From: Hominilimicola fabiformis
GTDB lineage: Bacteria > Bacillota > Clostridia > UBA1381
Length of the DNA: 64,000 nucleotides
Direction: 5' to 3'
Assembly (NCBI RefSeq): GCF_020687385.1
Contig: NZ_JAJEQM010000005.1
Span: forward strand, 62,001 to 126,000
Shown here: positions 1-8,433 of the stretch, in pieces
Numbering within the stretch: the stretch's first letter is position 1
How the letters are laid out: each line of letters opens with the position of its first letter
Position numbers and translations under genes: made by a program
The notes under the pieces: model-generated
Told to the model about the DNA's origin: nothing
Seen by the model: the letters and a program-made list of their open reading frames with translations, nothing else
The model's database searches: none

Positions 1-170
1 CTTCAAAGTCACTTTCACAGATTAAGATGAAACGTAATGCTTTGATTGCAGCAATTCTCAGAAATAACAAGATTATGCTGCCGGACGGTGAAAGTAAACT
101 TGAAGTCGGTGATACTGTTGTGATTGTGACAACACATCATATTACCACACTCGGCGATATACTTGCATAG
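1..170 (+). CDS. trkA: TrkA-family K+ uptake regulatory protein, C-terminal end (partial)
   Basis: Only the last 55 codons are present; the reading frame runs from base 3 to the TAG at 168-170. The translated tail (ending in VVIVTTHHITTLGDILA) has the look of an RCK_C/TrkA_C ligand-binding domain: a hydrophobic strand after 'LEVGDTVVIV', the usual end of TrkA. TrkA proteins bind NAD(H) or nucleotides and gate TrkH channels at the membrane. The gene lies 20 bases upstream of trkH, so a trkA-trkH operon is likely. The start and the NAD-binding domains are outside the window. Confidence 0.8.
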   Translation, partial: SKSLSQIKMKRNALIAAILRNNKIMLPDGESKLEVGDTVVIVTTHHITTLGDILA

Positions 171-190
171 CGGTTACGAAAGGAAAAGAT

Positions 191-1633
191 ATGAATTATA
201 GGATGATAGCATATTCCGTAGGACGAATACTTGTAGCTGTTGCGGCAACAATGCTTGCACCTTTGGGATTGTCTTTGCTTTACGGTGAGTCAATAGCTTT
301 GGCGTATGTAATACCGATAGTAATATCCGTATTAATCGGACTTTGTGTATCTGCAAAAGCGCCGAAAAATAAAAGCCTTTACGGACGTGACGGAATGTTT
401 ATCGTTGCGATAGGATGGATTGTAATATCAATAATCGGTTGTCTGCCGTTTTATATCAGCGGTCAGATACCGAGTTTTGTGGACAGTTTTTTTGAAACGG
501 TGTCAGGTTTTACAACAACCGGTTCATCTATACTTACAAATGTCGAGGCACTTGACAAGAGCTTGCTTTTTTGGCGAAGTTTTACTCATTGGCTCGGCGG
601 TATGGGTGTACTTGCGTTTGCAATGGCGATTTTTTCGTCAAAGGATACAAGAACAACTCATATGATGAGAGCGGAAATGCCGGGACCTGTTGTAGGCAAA
701 CTTGCAAGCAGATGGCAGTTTTCGCTTAGAATACTTTACGGAATATATATAGCGCTTACGGTCATTGAATTTGTGCTTTTGCTGTTCGGCGGTATGCCTG
801 TATTTGACAGCTTGCTCCATACGTTCGGCACAGCCGGTACAGGAGGCTTCGGAATAAAGAATAGTTCCGTTGCGTATTATAACAGTGCATATATCGATTA
901 TGTTATCGGTATATTTATGATGTTGTTCGGATTGAATTTTAACGTGTATTTCTTGATAATTGCAAGAAAATTCTCACAGATAAAGAGTAATGATGAAGTT
1001 AAGTGGTATATAGGAATGATGATAGGTGCAGCGGTAATTATTGCGCTTAATATTATGCCTATGTATCACGGATTTGGCAGAGCGTTCAGATATTCATTCT
1101 TCCAAGTGTCGTCAATTATGACAACGACGGGATATTCAACTGCCGACTTTGTGCGTTGGCCTATGCTTTCGCAGATTATACTTGTATTATTGATGGTAGT
1201 CGGCGCGTGTGCAGGCTCAACAAGCGGCGGTATGAAAGTTACAAGATTTATTATACTTATGAAAACAGCCACTCACTCAATAAAAAAAGCGGTAAGTCCG
1301 CGAAGTGTATTTTCGGTTAAGGTTGACGGCAAAACGGTTGAAAAGAATATCGTAAACGGTGTGTTGGGATATTTCGTTGTATATATGTTGTTTGCGGCTG
1401 TGTCAATTCTTCTTATCAGCTTTGATAATAAGGACTTTACAACAACGGTTACTGCCGTAATTGCGACAATGAACAACATTGGTCCGGGATTGGGATTGGT
1501 AGGCCCGACAGGAAGTTTTGCCGATTTCTCGGCATTGTCAAAAATAGTGATGTCAATAGGTATGCTTGTAGGCAGACTTGAATTTTATCCGATACTTATA
1601 TTGTTTTCGCCGTATGCGTGGAAACGAACTTAA
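191..1633 (+). CDS. trkH: TrkH-type potassium uptake channel subunit
   Basis: A 480-residue, highly hydrophobic membrane protein of normal TrkH length. The four pore-loop repeats of the SKT superfamily can be read: FTTTGSS (107-113), TFGTAGTGGFG (211-221), TTTGYSTADF (311-320) and NNIGPGLG (428-435). These form the K+ selectivity filter. The sequence MNYRMIAYSVGRILV is a typical TrkH start, and 'GAAAGGAAAAGAT' just before the ATG serves as the ribosome binding site. It probably works with the TrkA-like protein encoded immediately upstream. A second, Ktr-type system follows directly, so this locus holds two K+ uptake systems. Confidence 0.93.
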   Translation: MNYRMIAYSVGRILVAVAATMLAPLGLSLLYGESIALAYVIPIVISVLIGLCVSAKAPKNKSLYGRDGMFIVAIGWIVISIIGCLPFYISGQIPSFVDSFFETVSGFTTTGSSILTNVEALDKSLLFWRSFTHWLGGMGVLAFAMAIFSSKDTRTTHMMRAEMPGPVVGKLASRWQFSLRILYGIYIALTVIEFVLLLFGGMPVFDSLLHTFGTAGTGGFGIKNSSVAYYNSAYIDYVIGIFMMLFGLNFNVYFLIIARKFSQIKSNDEVKWYIGMMIGAAVIIALNIMPMYHGFGRAFRYSFFQVSSIMTTTGYSTADFVRWPMLSQIILVLLMVVGACAGSTSGGMKVTRFIILMKTATHSIKKAVSPRSVFSVKVDGKTVEKNIVNGVLGYFVVYMLFAAVSILLISFDNKDFTTTVTAVIATMNNIGPGLGLVGPTGSFADFSALSKIVMSIGMLVGRLEFYPILILFSPYAWKRT

Positions 1634-1709
1634 AGAGTCTGACGACAGCTCCGAAAATTACATCGGAAGATGTGATTTTTGAGTATTTTTTGGAGAAAGC
1701 AAATAAATT

Positions 1710-3062
1710 ATGAATATTATCAGAAAAATTTTATTTCACAAAAGAATAAATACGGCAAGGCGTATTTCGTTTGGATTTGCGTTGATTATCCTTGTAGGAG
1801 CATTGCTTTTAATGTTGCCGATTTCATCTAAAGAAAGAGTTGTGACGCCGTTTTTGTCGGCATTGTTTACAACAACGTCCGCAACTTGCGTAACAGGGCT
1901 TACGCTTATAAATGTCGGTGCATATTTCAGCTTGTTCGGACAAGCTGTGATACTATTTTTAATTCAGCTCGGCGGTTTGGGATTTATGACGATACTTTGT
2001 ATTGTGTTTATAGTTTCAAACCGACAAATCGGACTTAGAAACAGAATGCTTATAGCACAGACAATGGGTACGGAAAGCCTTGAGGGAATAGTCAAACTTG
2101 CAAAGCACGTTTTGCATATAACGGGAATTATAGAATTGTTGGGCGCGATAGTGCTTTCAATACGTTTTGTACCGAAATACGGATTTTTTAAAGGAATGTG
2201 GTTTAGTATATTTCATTCCGTATCGGCATTTTGCAATGCGGGATTTGATATAATCGGTGACGGAAAAAGTATGCTTTCATACAGACACGATCCGCTTGTA
2301 CTTTGTACGCTTGCGATACTTGTTGCCATAGGCGGATTGGGTTTTATTGTGTGGGAGGATATTATCGCAAAAAAATCGTGGAAAAAACTTAACGTGTATT
2401 CAAAAGTAATAATTTTGGCACAGATATTTTTTATTGTCGTGGGTACATTTGTGTATTTCATTCTTGAATACGGCAACATAAATACAATCGGTGCTGAAAG
2501 TGTCGGTCAGAAAATATTGGCGTCATTCTTTCAGTCGGTCACAACAAGAACGGCCGGATTTGACGCACTTATACAGAATAATTTAACCGACTTGTCAAAG
2601 GCTTGGGGAACGGTGCTTATGATGATAGGCGGCGCTTCAGGCTCGACTGCGGGCGGCGTAAAGCTCGGAACGGCTGTACTTGTAATAATGACTTTGATTT
2701 CCGTATTGCGTGGCAAATCTGATGTTGTTATTCACGGCAGAAGAGTTGCTCACACGACTATTCTTCAAGCAATGGCATTGCTTGTATTGTGGCTTGTGCT
2801 TGTTGTGGGCGGTTCGGTGCTTATAAGTTATATTGATAATCAAGATTTGATAAATTCGATATACGAAGTGGCGTCGGCATACAGTACGGTCGGTCTTTCG
2901 GTCGGTGTATCGGGGAGCGCGTCCACATTTACAAAGATTTTGCTTATTGTATATATGTTCTTCGGCAGAGTGGGCATTATGACGATAAGCGTTGTGTTTA
3001 TGACTCGCATCAGAAAAACTAATGATATAAGGTATCCGGAATGTAATTTCATTGTCGGATAG
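1710..3062 (+). CDS. ktrB: KtrB-type potassium uptake channel subunit
   Basis: A 450-residue integral membrane protein of the TrkH/KtrB superfamily. Filter segments include SATCVTGL (57-64), SAFCNAGFD, TTRTAGFDAL and SAYSTVGLS, each with the central glycine that lines the K+ pore. The N-terminal stretch RRISFGFALIILVGALLLMLP is typical of KtrB. Its partner ktrA follows 21 bases downstream. KtrB is the Na+-dependent K+ translocating subunit of KtrAB. The 76-base gap from trkH contains no terminator, so co-transcription with trkH is plausible. Confidence 0.92.
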   Translation: MNIIRKILFHKRINTARRISFGFALIILVGALLLMLPISSKERVVTPFLSALFTTTSATCVTGLTLINVGAYFSLFGQAVILFLIQLGGLGFMTILCIVFIVSNRQIGLRNRMLIAQTMGTESLEGIVKLAKHVLHITGIIELLGAIVLSIRFVPKYGFFKGMWFSIFHSVSAFCNAGFDIIGDGKSMLSYRHDPLVLCTLAILVAIGGLGFIVWEDIIAKKSWKKLNVYSKVIILAQIFFIVVGTFVYFILEYGNINTIGAESVGQKILASFFQSVTTRTAGFDALIQNNLTDLSKAWGTVLMMIGGASGSTAGGVKLGTAVLVIMTLISVLRGKSDVVIHGRRVAHTTILQAMALLVLWLVLVVGGSVLISYIDNQDLINSIYEVASAYSTVGLSVGVSGSASTFTKILLIVYMFFGRVGIMTISVVFMTRIRKTNDIRYPECNFIVG

Positions 3063-3083
3063 CAGAAAGGCTAAGGATTTGTT

Positions 3084-3740
3084 ATGAAAACTTTTACAGT
3101 AATAGGATTGGGCAGATTCGGAACATCTGTTGCAACTCAACTTTTTAATATGGGTTATGAAGTGCTTGCGATAGACAAAAATATGGATAAAATAAACGCT
3201 ATTGCAAATTTGGTAACAAGAGCGGCTTGTACCGATGCAAAAGACGAAAGCTTGTTAAAACAACTTGGAGTGAAAAACTCGGATTGTGCAATCGTGTGTA
3301 TCGGCGGTGACGATATAACGGACAGCGTACTTACAACTCTTGCACTAAAAGATATGGGAGTTAAGCAGGTTGTCTGTAAAGCAAAGGATAATATGCACAA
3401 AACCGTACTGAAAAAAGTCGGTGCGGATAATGTTATAATTCCCGAACAGGAGGCAGGCGTTAAAGCCGCAATAGAACTTGTTTCGGACAGATTGTTTGAT
3501 ATAATCGAATTGTCGGACGAATACAGTATTGTGGACGCTGTTGTACCGAACACATGGATAGGCAAGAGCATTATGGAATTGTCTGTTCGTAAAAAATATA
3601 ACGTAAATATTGTTGCGATAAAGAGTAATAACGGCGGTAAGGTGAATATTTCACCTGAACCCGAATACAAATTTAAAGATACCGATATTGTTGTGCTTGT
3701 AGGAGATACCGAGTCGATAAACAGATTGGAAAGTATATAA
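3084..3740 (+). CDS. ktrA: KtrA potassium channel gating protein (RCK domain)
   Basis: 218 residues, the usual KtrA length. The N-terminal RCK_N Rossmann fold begins at once with the nucleotide-binding glycine motif GLGRFG (8-13) and an acidic residue at the end of strand 2 (LAIDKN). The C-terminal third is an RCK_C domain. KtrA is a cytoplasmic ring that gates KtrB; in other Firmicutes it binds ATP/ADP and its RCK_C domain binds c-di-AMP. The ribosome binding region reads GCAGAAAGGCTAAGGA, almost the same as the sequence before adhE and the PpiC gene. A strong terminator follows. Confidence 0.93.
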   Translation: MKTFTVIGLGRFGTSVATQLFNMGYEVLAIDKNMDKINAIANLVTRAACTDAKDESLLKQLGVKNSDCAIVCIGGDDITDSVLTTLALKDMGVKQVVCKAKDNMHKTVLKKVGADNVIIPEQEAGVKAAIELVSDRLFDIIELSDEYSIVDAVVPNTWIGKSIMELSVRKKYNVNIVAIKSNNGGKVNISPEPEYKFKDTDIVVLVGDTESINRLESI

Positions 3741-3752
3741 AAGACTGTATAT

Positions 3753-3785
3753 AAAAAGTATTGCTGAAAATGCAATACTTTTTTT
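3753..3785 (+). terminator. Intrinsic terminator of the trk/ktr operon
   Basis: AAAAAGTATTGC, a 7-nt loop (TGAAAAT), then GCAATACTTTTT and further T residues. Perfect 12-bp stem, 12 bases after the ktrA stop codon. Confidence 0.9.
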
Positions 3786-3857
3786 GTTTGTTTTAAATAA
3801 GAAAGTAATGAATTATATATGAAAAACTTACAAAGAATAAAAATATCAAAAAAACTA

Positions 3858-3886
3858 TTGACAAAAGTTTAACAATCTCGTATAAT
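3858..3886 (+). promoter_or_regulatory. Promoter of adhE (full consensus)
   Basis: TTGACA at 3858-3863 and TATAAT at 3881-3886 with exactly 17 bases between them: a perfect sigma-A consensus. Transcription would begin near 3893, giving a leader of about 180 nt before adhE. Confidence 0.9.
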
Positions 3887-3896
3887 AGTGTTGTAA

Positions 3897-3998
3897 AGAT
3901 TGATAAATAAATAACGATAAAAATTTATCAATCTAAATAAACAAAGTCAATAATAAAAATTCGGAAGATTTCATACTATGTCAAAACAGAGTCTTCTG
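3897..3998 (+). ncRNA. 5' part of the adhE leader: two hairpins
   Basis: Near the predicted transcript 5' end lies a perfect 12-bp inverted repeat, AGATTGATAAAT (3897-3908) and ATTTATCAATCT (3923-3934), with a 14-nt loop. A second hairpin pairs CGGAAGA (3962-3968) with TCTTCTG (3992-3998), including one G-U pair. The first could be an mRNA-stabilising 5' hairpin or a DNA operator just downstream of the promoter; the sequence alone cannot decide. No T-tract follows either hairpin, so neither looks like a terminator. Confidence 0.55.
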
Positions 3999-4003
3999 TA
4001 AAA

Positions 4004-4071
4004 ACATCTTATCAGCCTACAATAAGATGTAAAGAAAAACTAACAACCCGTAGGCAGAAAGGCTATGGAAT
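4004..4071 (+). ncRNA. Candidate pseudoknot RNA element before adhE
   Basis: Hairpin ACATCTTAT (4004-4012) / ATAAGATGT (4022-4030) with a 9-nt loop. The loop bases GCCTAC (4015-4020) are exactly complementary to GTAGGC (4050-4055), 19 A-rich bases downstream, giving an H-type pseudoknot. It is followed by AGAAAGGCTATGGAAT (4056-4071), five bases before the adhE ATG. The same layout, with a compensating base pair and the same 16-nt tail, occurs at 8543-8607 before the PpiC gene. I do not recognise it as preQ1, SAM-II, fluoride or ZTP. Because the 3' strand adjoins the ribosome binding region, control of translation initiation is the likeliest role. Confidence 0.7.
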
Positions 4072-4075
4072 TATT

Positions 4076-6661
4076 ATGGCAGAGATTAACGTAAATGAAA
4101 TGATTGACGGCTACGTTGCAAAAGCACAAAAAGCTTTGAACGAATTTATGGCACTTAATCAAGAACAGATTGACGCAATCGTAAAGGCAATGACTCTTGC
4201 AGGTCTTGACAAGCATATGGAGCTTGCAAAGATGGCTGTTGAGGAAACAGGCAGAGGCGTGTATGAGGACAAAATAACAAAGAATATGTTTGCAACAGAA
4301 TATGTTTATCATTCAATCAAGAATGAAAAAACAGTCGGCGTTATTGCTGAAAACGACCTTGAAGATTACGAAATTATAGCAGAGCCTGTAGGCGTTGTAT
4401 GTGGTGTTACACCTGTTACAAACCCTACATCGACAACAATGTTTAAGTCTTTGATTTCCGTTAAGTCAAGAAACCCTATTATTTTCGGTTTTCACCCGGG
4501 TGCTCAAAAATGCAGTGCGGCGGCTGCCAAGATAGTTCTTGACGCGGCAGTTGCGGCAGGTGCGCCTGAAAACTGTATACAGTGGATTGAATACCCATCA
4601 ATCGAGGCAACAAACGCACTTATGAATCATCCGGGTGTTGCAACAGTTCTTGCAACAGGCGGCAGCGGAATGGTTAAGGCGGCATACTCAACAGGTAAGC
4701 CTGCACTTGGCGTCGGTCCGGGTAACGTACCTTGCTACATTCATAAGAGTGCTGACCTTGAACAAGCGGTTAACGACCTTATCCTTTCAAAAACATTCGA
4801 CAACGGTATGATTTGTGCGTCTGAACAAGCCGCAATCGTAGATAAGGCAATCGCACCAAAATTTGAAAAACTTATGAAGAAATACGGCTGCTACTTTGCA
4901 AAGCCTGATGAAATTAAAAAGCTTAGTGATTACTGCATCGACAGTGAAAAGGGTGCTGTAAACCCTGTAATTGTAGGTAAGCCTGCAACATGGATTGCGG
5001 AGCAAGCGGGAGTGAAAGTTCCTGAGGGTACGAAAATTCTTCTTGCAAAACTTGACGGCGTAGGTCCTGAATATCCACTTTCAAGAGAAAAGTTGAGTCC
5101 GGTACTTGCATACTTTATCGTTGATTCAACAGAAGAAGGAATCGACAGAGCAGAAGAAATGGTTATGTTCCACGGTATGGGACACTCGGCTGTTATTCAC
5201 GCAAATGATGAAGATGTAATTCAAAAGTATGCTGCAACAATGAAAGCAAGCCGTCTTATCGTAAATTCACCGTCATCACACGGTGCAATCGGTGACATTT
5301 ATAATACAAATATGCCGTCACTTACACTTGGTTGCGGTAGCTACGGCGGTAACAGTGTCAGCGGTAACGTTACAACGGTGAACCTTATAAATCAGAAGAG
5401 AGTGGCTAAGAGGAGAGTAAATATGCAGTGGTTTAAAGTTCCGGATAAGATTTATTTTGAGCATAATTCAATTCAGTACCTTGAAAAAATGCCGAATATC
5501 ACTCGTGCATTTATCGTAACAGACCCGGGTATGGTTTCTCTTGGTTATGTGGATAAGATTTTGTATTACCTAAGAAAGAGAACGGAGCACGTTCATTGTG
5601 AAATTTTCTCAGATGTAGAGCCTGACCCGTCAATCGAAACAGTAAAACGCGGTGCACAGATGATGGACGAATTTAAGCCAGACGTAATTATCGCACTTGG
5701 CGGAGGCAGTGCAATGGACGCCGCAAAAGGTATGTGGCTGTTCTATGAACACCCTGATGTAGACTTTAATTCACTTAGACTTCGTTTCCTTGATATAAGA
5801 AAACGTGCGTTTAAGTTCCCTAAGATGGGTAATAAGGCACAACTTGTAGCTATTCCGACAACTTCCGGTACAGGTAGTGAAGTAACAAGTTTTGCGGTTA
5901 TTTCGGATAAGAAGAATAATATGAAATATCCTCTTGCAGACTACGAACTAACACCGAATATTGCGATTATCGACCCGCAGTTTGTAATGTCACTTCCGAA
6001 ATCAGCAACTGCCGACACAGGTCTTGACGTGCTTACACACGCACTTGAGGCATATGTATCTGTAATGGCGTCGGATTACACAGACGGTCTTGCAATGAAA
6101 GCTATTCAGCTTGTATTCAAGTATCTTCCGAGAGCATACAAGAACGGTGCTGAGGACGCAGAGGCAAGAGAAAAAATGCACAATGCAAGTTGTATGGCAG
6201 GTATGGCATTTACAAACGCATTCTTGGGACTAAATCACTCAATCGCTCATAAAATCGGCGGTGAGTATCACGTTCCTCACGGCAGAGCAAATGCAGTATT
6301 GTTGCCGCACGTAATTAAGTATAATGCGTCAATACCTTCAAAGTTTGTGTCATTCCCTAAGTATAAGAAGTTCATCGCAGATGAAAAGTATGCTGAAATC
6401 GCAGCATTCTTGGGACTTCCTGCAAAAACAACAGAGGAGGGCGTACAGAGCCTTATAAATGCGGTTATAGACCTTATGAAAGAAGTTAATGAGCCGTTGT
6501 CATTCTCTGAATGCGGAATTGATGAAGAAACTTATATGAGAAATGTTCCTGACATTGCAAACAAGGCTTTTGAGGATCAGTGTACAACTGCAAATCCGAA
6601 GTTGCCGCTTGTTAAGGAAATTGAACAGATTATGATAGACGCTTATAAAGGTGTAAACTAA
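4076..6661 (+). CDS. adhE: Bifunctional acetaldehyde-CoA / alcohol dehydrogenase
   Basis: 861 residues, the usual AdhE length. It converts acetyl-CoA to acetaldehyde and then ethanol, re-oxidising two NADH in fermentation. The N-terminal aldehyde dehydrogenase domain (about 1-440) has the catalytic cysteine in GMICASEQ (Cys247). A linker leads to the iron-dependent alcohol dehydrogenase domain (about 450-861) with [10 protein letters not shown] (542-551), SGTGSE (597-602) and the Fe ligands Asp651, His655, His721 and His735, in step with the E. coli enzyme. It is a single-gene transcript with its own promoter and terminator. Family members assemble into spirosomes. The long leader implies regulation beyond the promoter. 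Confidence 0.97.
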   Translation: MAEINVNEMIDGYVAKAQKALNEFMALNQEQIDAIVKAMTLAGLDKHMELAKMAVEETGRGVYEDKITKNMFATEYVYHSIKNEKTVGVIAENDLEDYEIIAEPVGVVCGVTPVTNPTSTTMFKSLISVKSRNPIIFGFHPGAQKCSAAAAKIVLDAAVAAGAPENCIQWIEYPSIEATNALMNHPGVATVLATGGSGMVKAAYSTGKPALGVGPGNVPCYIHKSADLEQAVNDLILSKTFDNGMICASEQAAIVDKAIAPKFEKLMKKYGCYFAKPDEIKKLSDYCIDSEKGAVNPVIVGKPATWIAEQAGVKVPEGTKILLAKLDGVGPEYPLSREKLSPVLAYFIVDSTEEGIDRAEEMVMFHGMGHSAVIHANDEDVIQKYAATMKASRLIVNSPSSHGAIGDIYNTNMPSLTLGCGSYGGNSVSGNVTTVNLINQKRVAKRRVNMQWFKVPDKIYFEHNSIQYLEKMPNITRAFIVTDPGMVSLGYVDKILYYLRKRTEHVHCEIFSDVEPDPSIETVKRGAQMMDEFKPDVIIALGGGSAMDAAKGMWLFYEHPDVDFNSLRLRFLDIRKRAFKFPKMGNKAQLVAIPTTSGTGSEVTSFAVISDKKNNMKYPLADYELTPNIAIIDPQFVMSLPKSATADTGLDVLTHALEAYVSVMASDYTDGLAMKAIQLVFKYLPRAYKNGAEDAEAREKMHNASCMAGMAFTNAFLGLNHSIAHKIGGEYHVPHGRANAVLLPHVIKYNASIPSKFVSFPKYKKFIADEKYAEIAAFLGLPAKTTEEGVQSLINAVIDLMKEVNEPLSFSECGIDEETYMRNVPDIANKAFEDQCTTANPKLPLVKEIEQIMIDAYKGVN

Positions 6662-6735
6662 TTGTTGAAATTTATCGGAAATAGGTATATAATTGATTTC
6701 GGAATATAAAGTTCTGTATTCCATAATCAATCAAC

Positions 6736-6770
6736 GGGGGGTTACCGAAAGGTAGCCCCTTTTCCTTTTT
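6736..6770 (+). terminator. Intrinsic terminator of adhE
   Basis: GGGGTTACC-GAAA-GGTAGCCCC with a GNRA tetraloop and one wobble pair, followed by TTTTCCTTTTT. Confidence 0.92.
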
Positions 6771-6847
6771 ACTCAAAATAACGTAATGTCAGAATTTGTT
6801 GTGAAACGAAAAAATAATGAAAATGTCATATAAAAGCACTCATTTTA

Positions 6848-6856
6848 TGTTATAAT
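6848..6856 (+). promoter_or_regulatory. Extended -10 promoter of the zinc-ribbon operon
   Basis: TGTTATAAT (TG at 6848-6849, TATAAT at 6851-6856) about 50 bases before the start codon. No good -35 hexamer is visible, consistent with an extended -10 promoter. Confidence 0.6.
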
Positions 6857-6909
6857 ATAAATAATTAATTTAATCGGCATATAATAAATTAGGAAGGAGC
6901 GATTTTAAA

Positions 6910-7377
6910 ATGGAAGAAGTATTTGATAAAATAAAGGAACACGCAAACAAAGCTAAGGACAGCGCGGTGCAGGTGACAAAAACAGTCATTGAGAAAACAA
7001 ACAACATAGTAAACCAAACAAAATTAAAGTTTTCAATAAGCGAAACGAAAAGCAAAATTAAGGACATCTATACCGAAATCGGTAAGTCTGTATATGAAAA
7101 TTATAAATCAACAGGCGAAGTGATTGACGATATGGAAGAAAAGTTCGGTAAAATCGACGCTATGACGGAGGAAGTTAACGAGCTTAAAGAACAGCTTTAT
7201 CAGCTTAAAGAAAACGTAAAGTGTCCGAAATGCGGTGCGTATAATCATTCTGATGATGTGTACTGCTCAAAGTGCGGTGAAAGAATTTACAACGTAAATT
7301 CAGACGATACAGACAGTTATGACGATGATGAAGTTGTTATAATAAATGCTAAAAAACCTGAAACAGAAGAGGATTAA
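6910..7377 (+). CDS. Zinc-ribbon protein with N-terminal helical region
   Basis: 155 residues, no signal peptide or membrane span. The first ~110 residues are charged and helical, with heptad-like spacing (KIKEHANKAKDSAVQVTKTVIEKTNNIV; then EEVNELKEQLYQLKENV), suggesting a coiled coil. Two Cys-x-x-Cys pairs follow (CPKCGAYNHSDDVYCSKCG), a zinc-ribbon/double-knuckle fold, and then an acidic tail (DDTDSYDDDE). The ribosome binding site AGGAAGGAG is strong. The next gene also encodes a coiled-coil protein and begins 4 bases after this stop, so the two products may act together. The function is unknown; this is a small cytosolic protein of a type often annotated only as 'zinc ribbon domain-containing'. 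Confidence 0.75.
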   Translation: MEEVFDKIKEHANKAKDSAVQVTKTVIEKTNNIVNQTKLKFSISETKSKIKDIYTEIGKSVYENYKSTGEVIDDMEEKFGKIDAMTEEVNELKEQLYQLKENVKCPKCGAYNHSDDVYCSKCGERIYNVNSDDTDSYDDDEVVIINAKKPETEED

Positions 7378-7381
7378 TTAT

Positions 7382-8386
7382 ATGTCCGGTAGATTTGATA
7401 AGTTTTTTGATTATGCCTATGAAAAGGGCAGAGATATTGCTAAGAAATTTCACGGAAATAAGGGTGACAAGATGGATAAAAAGGGAATGAACATAGAATC
7501 ATATGACGGTCAGGACGCTTTTTACACAGGCACTGACGAGGAATATGAAGAATTTTTGAAAAATGTCGATGTAAAAACAGATAATGATGCCGACGCAGAG
7601 CCTGTTGAAAACACTCAAAGAATTAATTTGAACGAAACGATTAATATTCAAAGTGTTATCGATAAATTCAAGAAAAAAGCCGGTGACATTGAAAACGGTG
7701 CAAGAAAGTTTAAAGACACGGTTGTAAGCAAGGTTGATGAATTTAAAGCTAAAAAAGAAGCCGAAAATACAACTGAGGCTGAAAACGAAAAAGAAGAAAA
7801 AAAGAAAGATAATTCTTTTGAAAAGGTTGTAAAAACGGCAGAGGATATTAAGGAAGATATTAAAAATGCCGTTGACGAAAGCGGTATAAAGGAAAAAGTT
7901 AAGAATACCGTTAAAAATTCGGTTGAAAAGATTGACAATAAGCTTGATAACATTCGCGAAAGCGTTGTTTCTGTATCTGAAATGTCAGACAGATTTGATG
8001 ATGTTGAAAGCAAAATTCAAAATGTGTCAGAGGATATTGACGGCTTGAAATCGAAGATTAAAGATATTTCGGAAAAGTTGAATATTATTGATGTTCAAGA
8101 TAACGAAAGAATGAAAGAACATAAGGATAATTATTCCGAGATTAAAAATTCGGTTGATGAAATAGCGAAAAGTGTTTCGGAAGTTAAACAAGCATTTAAT
8201 TCGATTTCAAAACTTAATGACAGTGTGTTCGATTTGAAGAATACACAACTTAATACAAAAAATACAATTTCAGAACTTGAATCGAGTTTTGTAAAACTTA
8301 AAAAGAAATGCGTTCTCGGTGTAACCGTGCTTAGCATTTTAAGTGCGATTGTGATTGTGCTTGAAGTTGTATTAATGCTTTCATAA
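7382..8386 (+). CDS. Tail-anchored coiled-coil protein, function unknown
   Basis: 334 residues. ATG 7382 is chosen because GAAGAGG lies just upstream; a longer frame would overlap the previous gene. The protein is highly charged and almost entirely predicted helix, rich in Lys, Glu, Asp, Val and Ser, with repeats of the type 'VKNTVKNSVEKIDNKLDNI' that resemble apolipoprotein-like or LEA-like amphipathic helices. One hydrophobic segment (VLGVTVLSILSAIVIVLEVVLML) lies at the extreme C-terminus, so it is probably tail-anchored with the bulk in the cytoplasm. It is translationally close to the zinc-ribbon protein. I cannot assign a known family. Confidence 0.7.
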   Translation: MSGRFDKFFDYAYEKGRDIAKKFHGNKGDKMDKKGMNIESYDGQDAFYTGTDEEYEEFLKNVDVKTDNDADAEPVENTQRINLNETINIQSVIDKFKKKAGDIENGARKFKDTVVSKVDEFKAKKEAENTTEAENEKEEKKKDNSFEKVVKTAEDIKEDIKNAVDESGIKEKVKNTVKNSVEKIDNKLDNIRESVVSVSEMSDRFDDVESKIQNVSEDIDGLKSKIKDISEKLNIIDVQDNERMKEHKDNYSEIKNSVDEIAKSVSEVKQAFNSISKLNDSVFDLKNTQLNTKNTISELESSFVKLKKKCVLGVTVLSILSAIVIVLEVVLMLS

Positions 8387-8402
8387 AATAGAATGATACC
8401 TG

Positions 8403-8433
8403 AAAAGATCATAAGTAAATTATGGTCTTTTTT
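8403..8433 (+). terminator. Intrinsic terminator with a duplicated 3' arm
   Basis: AAAAGATCATAA, loop GTAAA, TTATGGTCTTTTTT: a 12-bp stem with one wobble pair. The 3' arm with its T-tract (AAATTATGGTCTTTTT) recurs once as a direct repeat at about 8441-8456, so either copy could pair with the 5' arm. Confidence 0.8.

Noticed and set aside
1634-1709. Frameshifted continuation of trkH into the gap before ktrB
   Set aside because: Reading the other two frames gives no sequence like a TrkH tail, and the protein is already the usual length.
2637-3140. 167-codon open frame on the minus strand across the ktrB/ktrA junction
   Set aside because: Antisense to well-supported KtrB and KtrA, with His/Tyr/Cys-rich nonsense composition and no ribosome binding site.
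3858-3940. Rex (NADH-sensing) operator at the adhE promoter
   Set aside because: No TTGTGAA-N4-TTCACAA-like palindrome; the inverted repeat present has a different sequence and a 14-base spacer.
4004-4055. preQ1-I, SAM-II, fluoride or ZTP riboswitch before adhE
   Set aside because: Size and pseudoknot topology are similar, but the conserved bases I know for these classes are missing and the downstream genes do not fit.
4062-4093. Short upstream ORF (ATGGAATTATTATGG...) overlapping the adhE start
   Set aside because: Only nine codons, with the ribosome binding bases too close (2 nt). The same ATG in the PpiC leader opens an unrelated peptide, so the bases are better explained as part of the RNA element.
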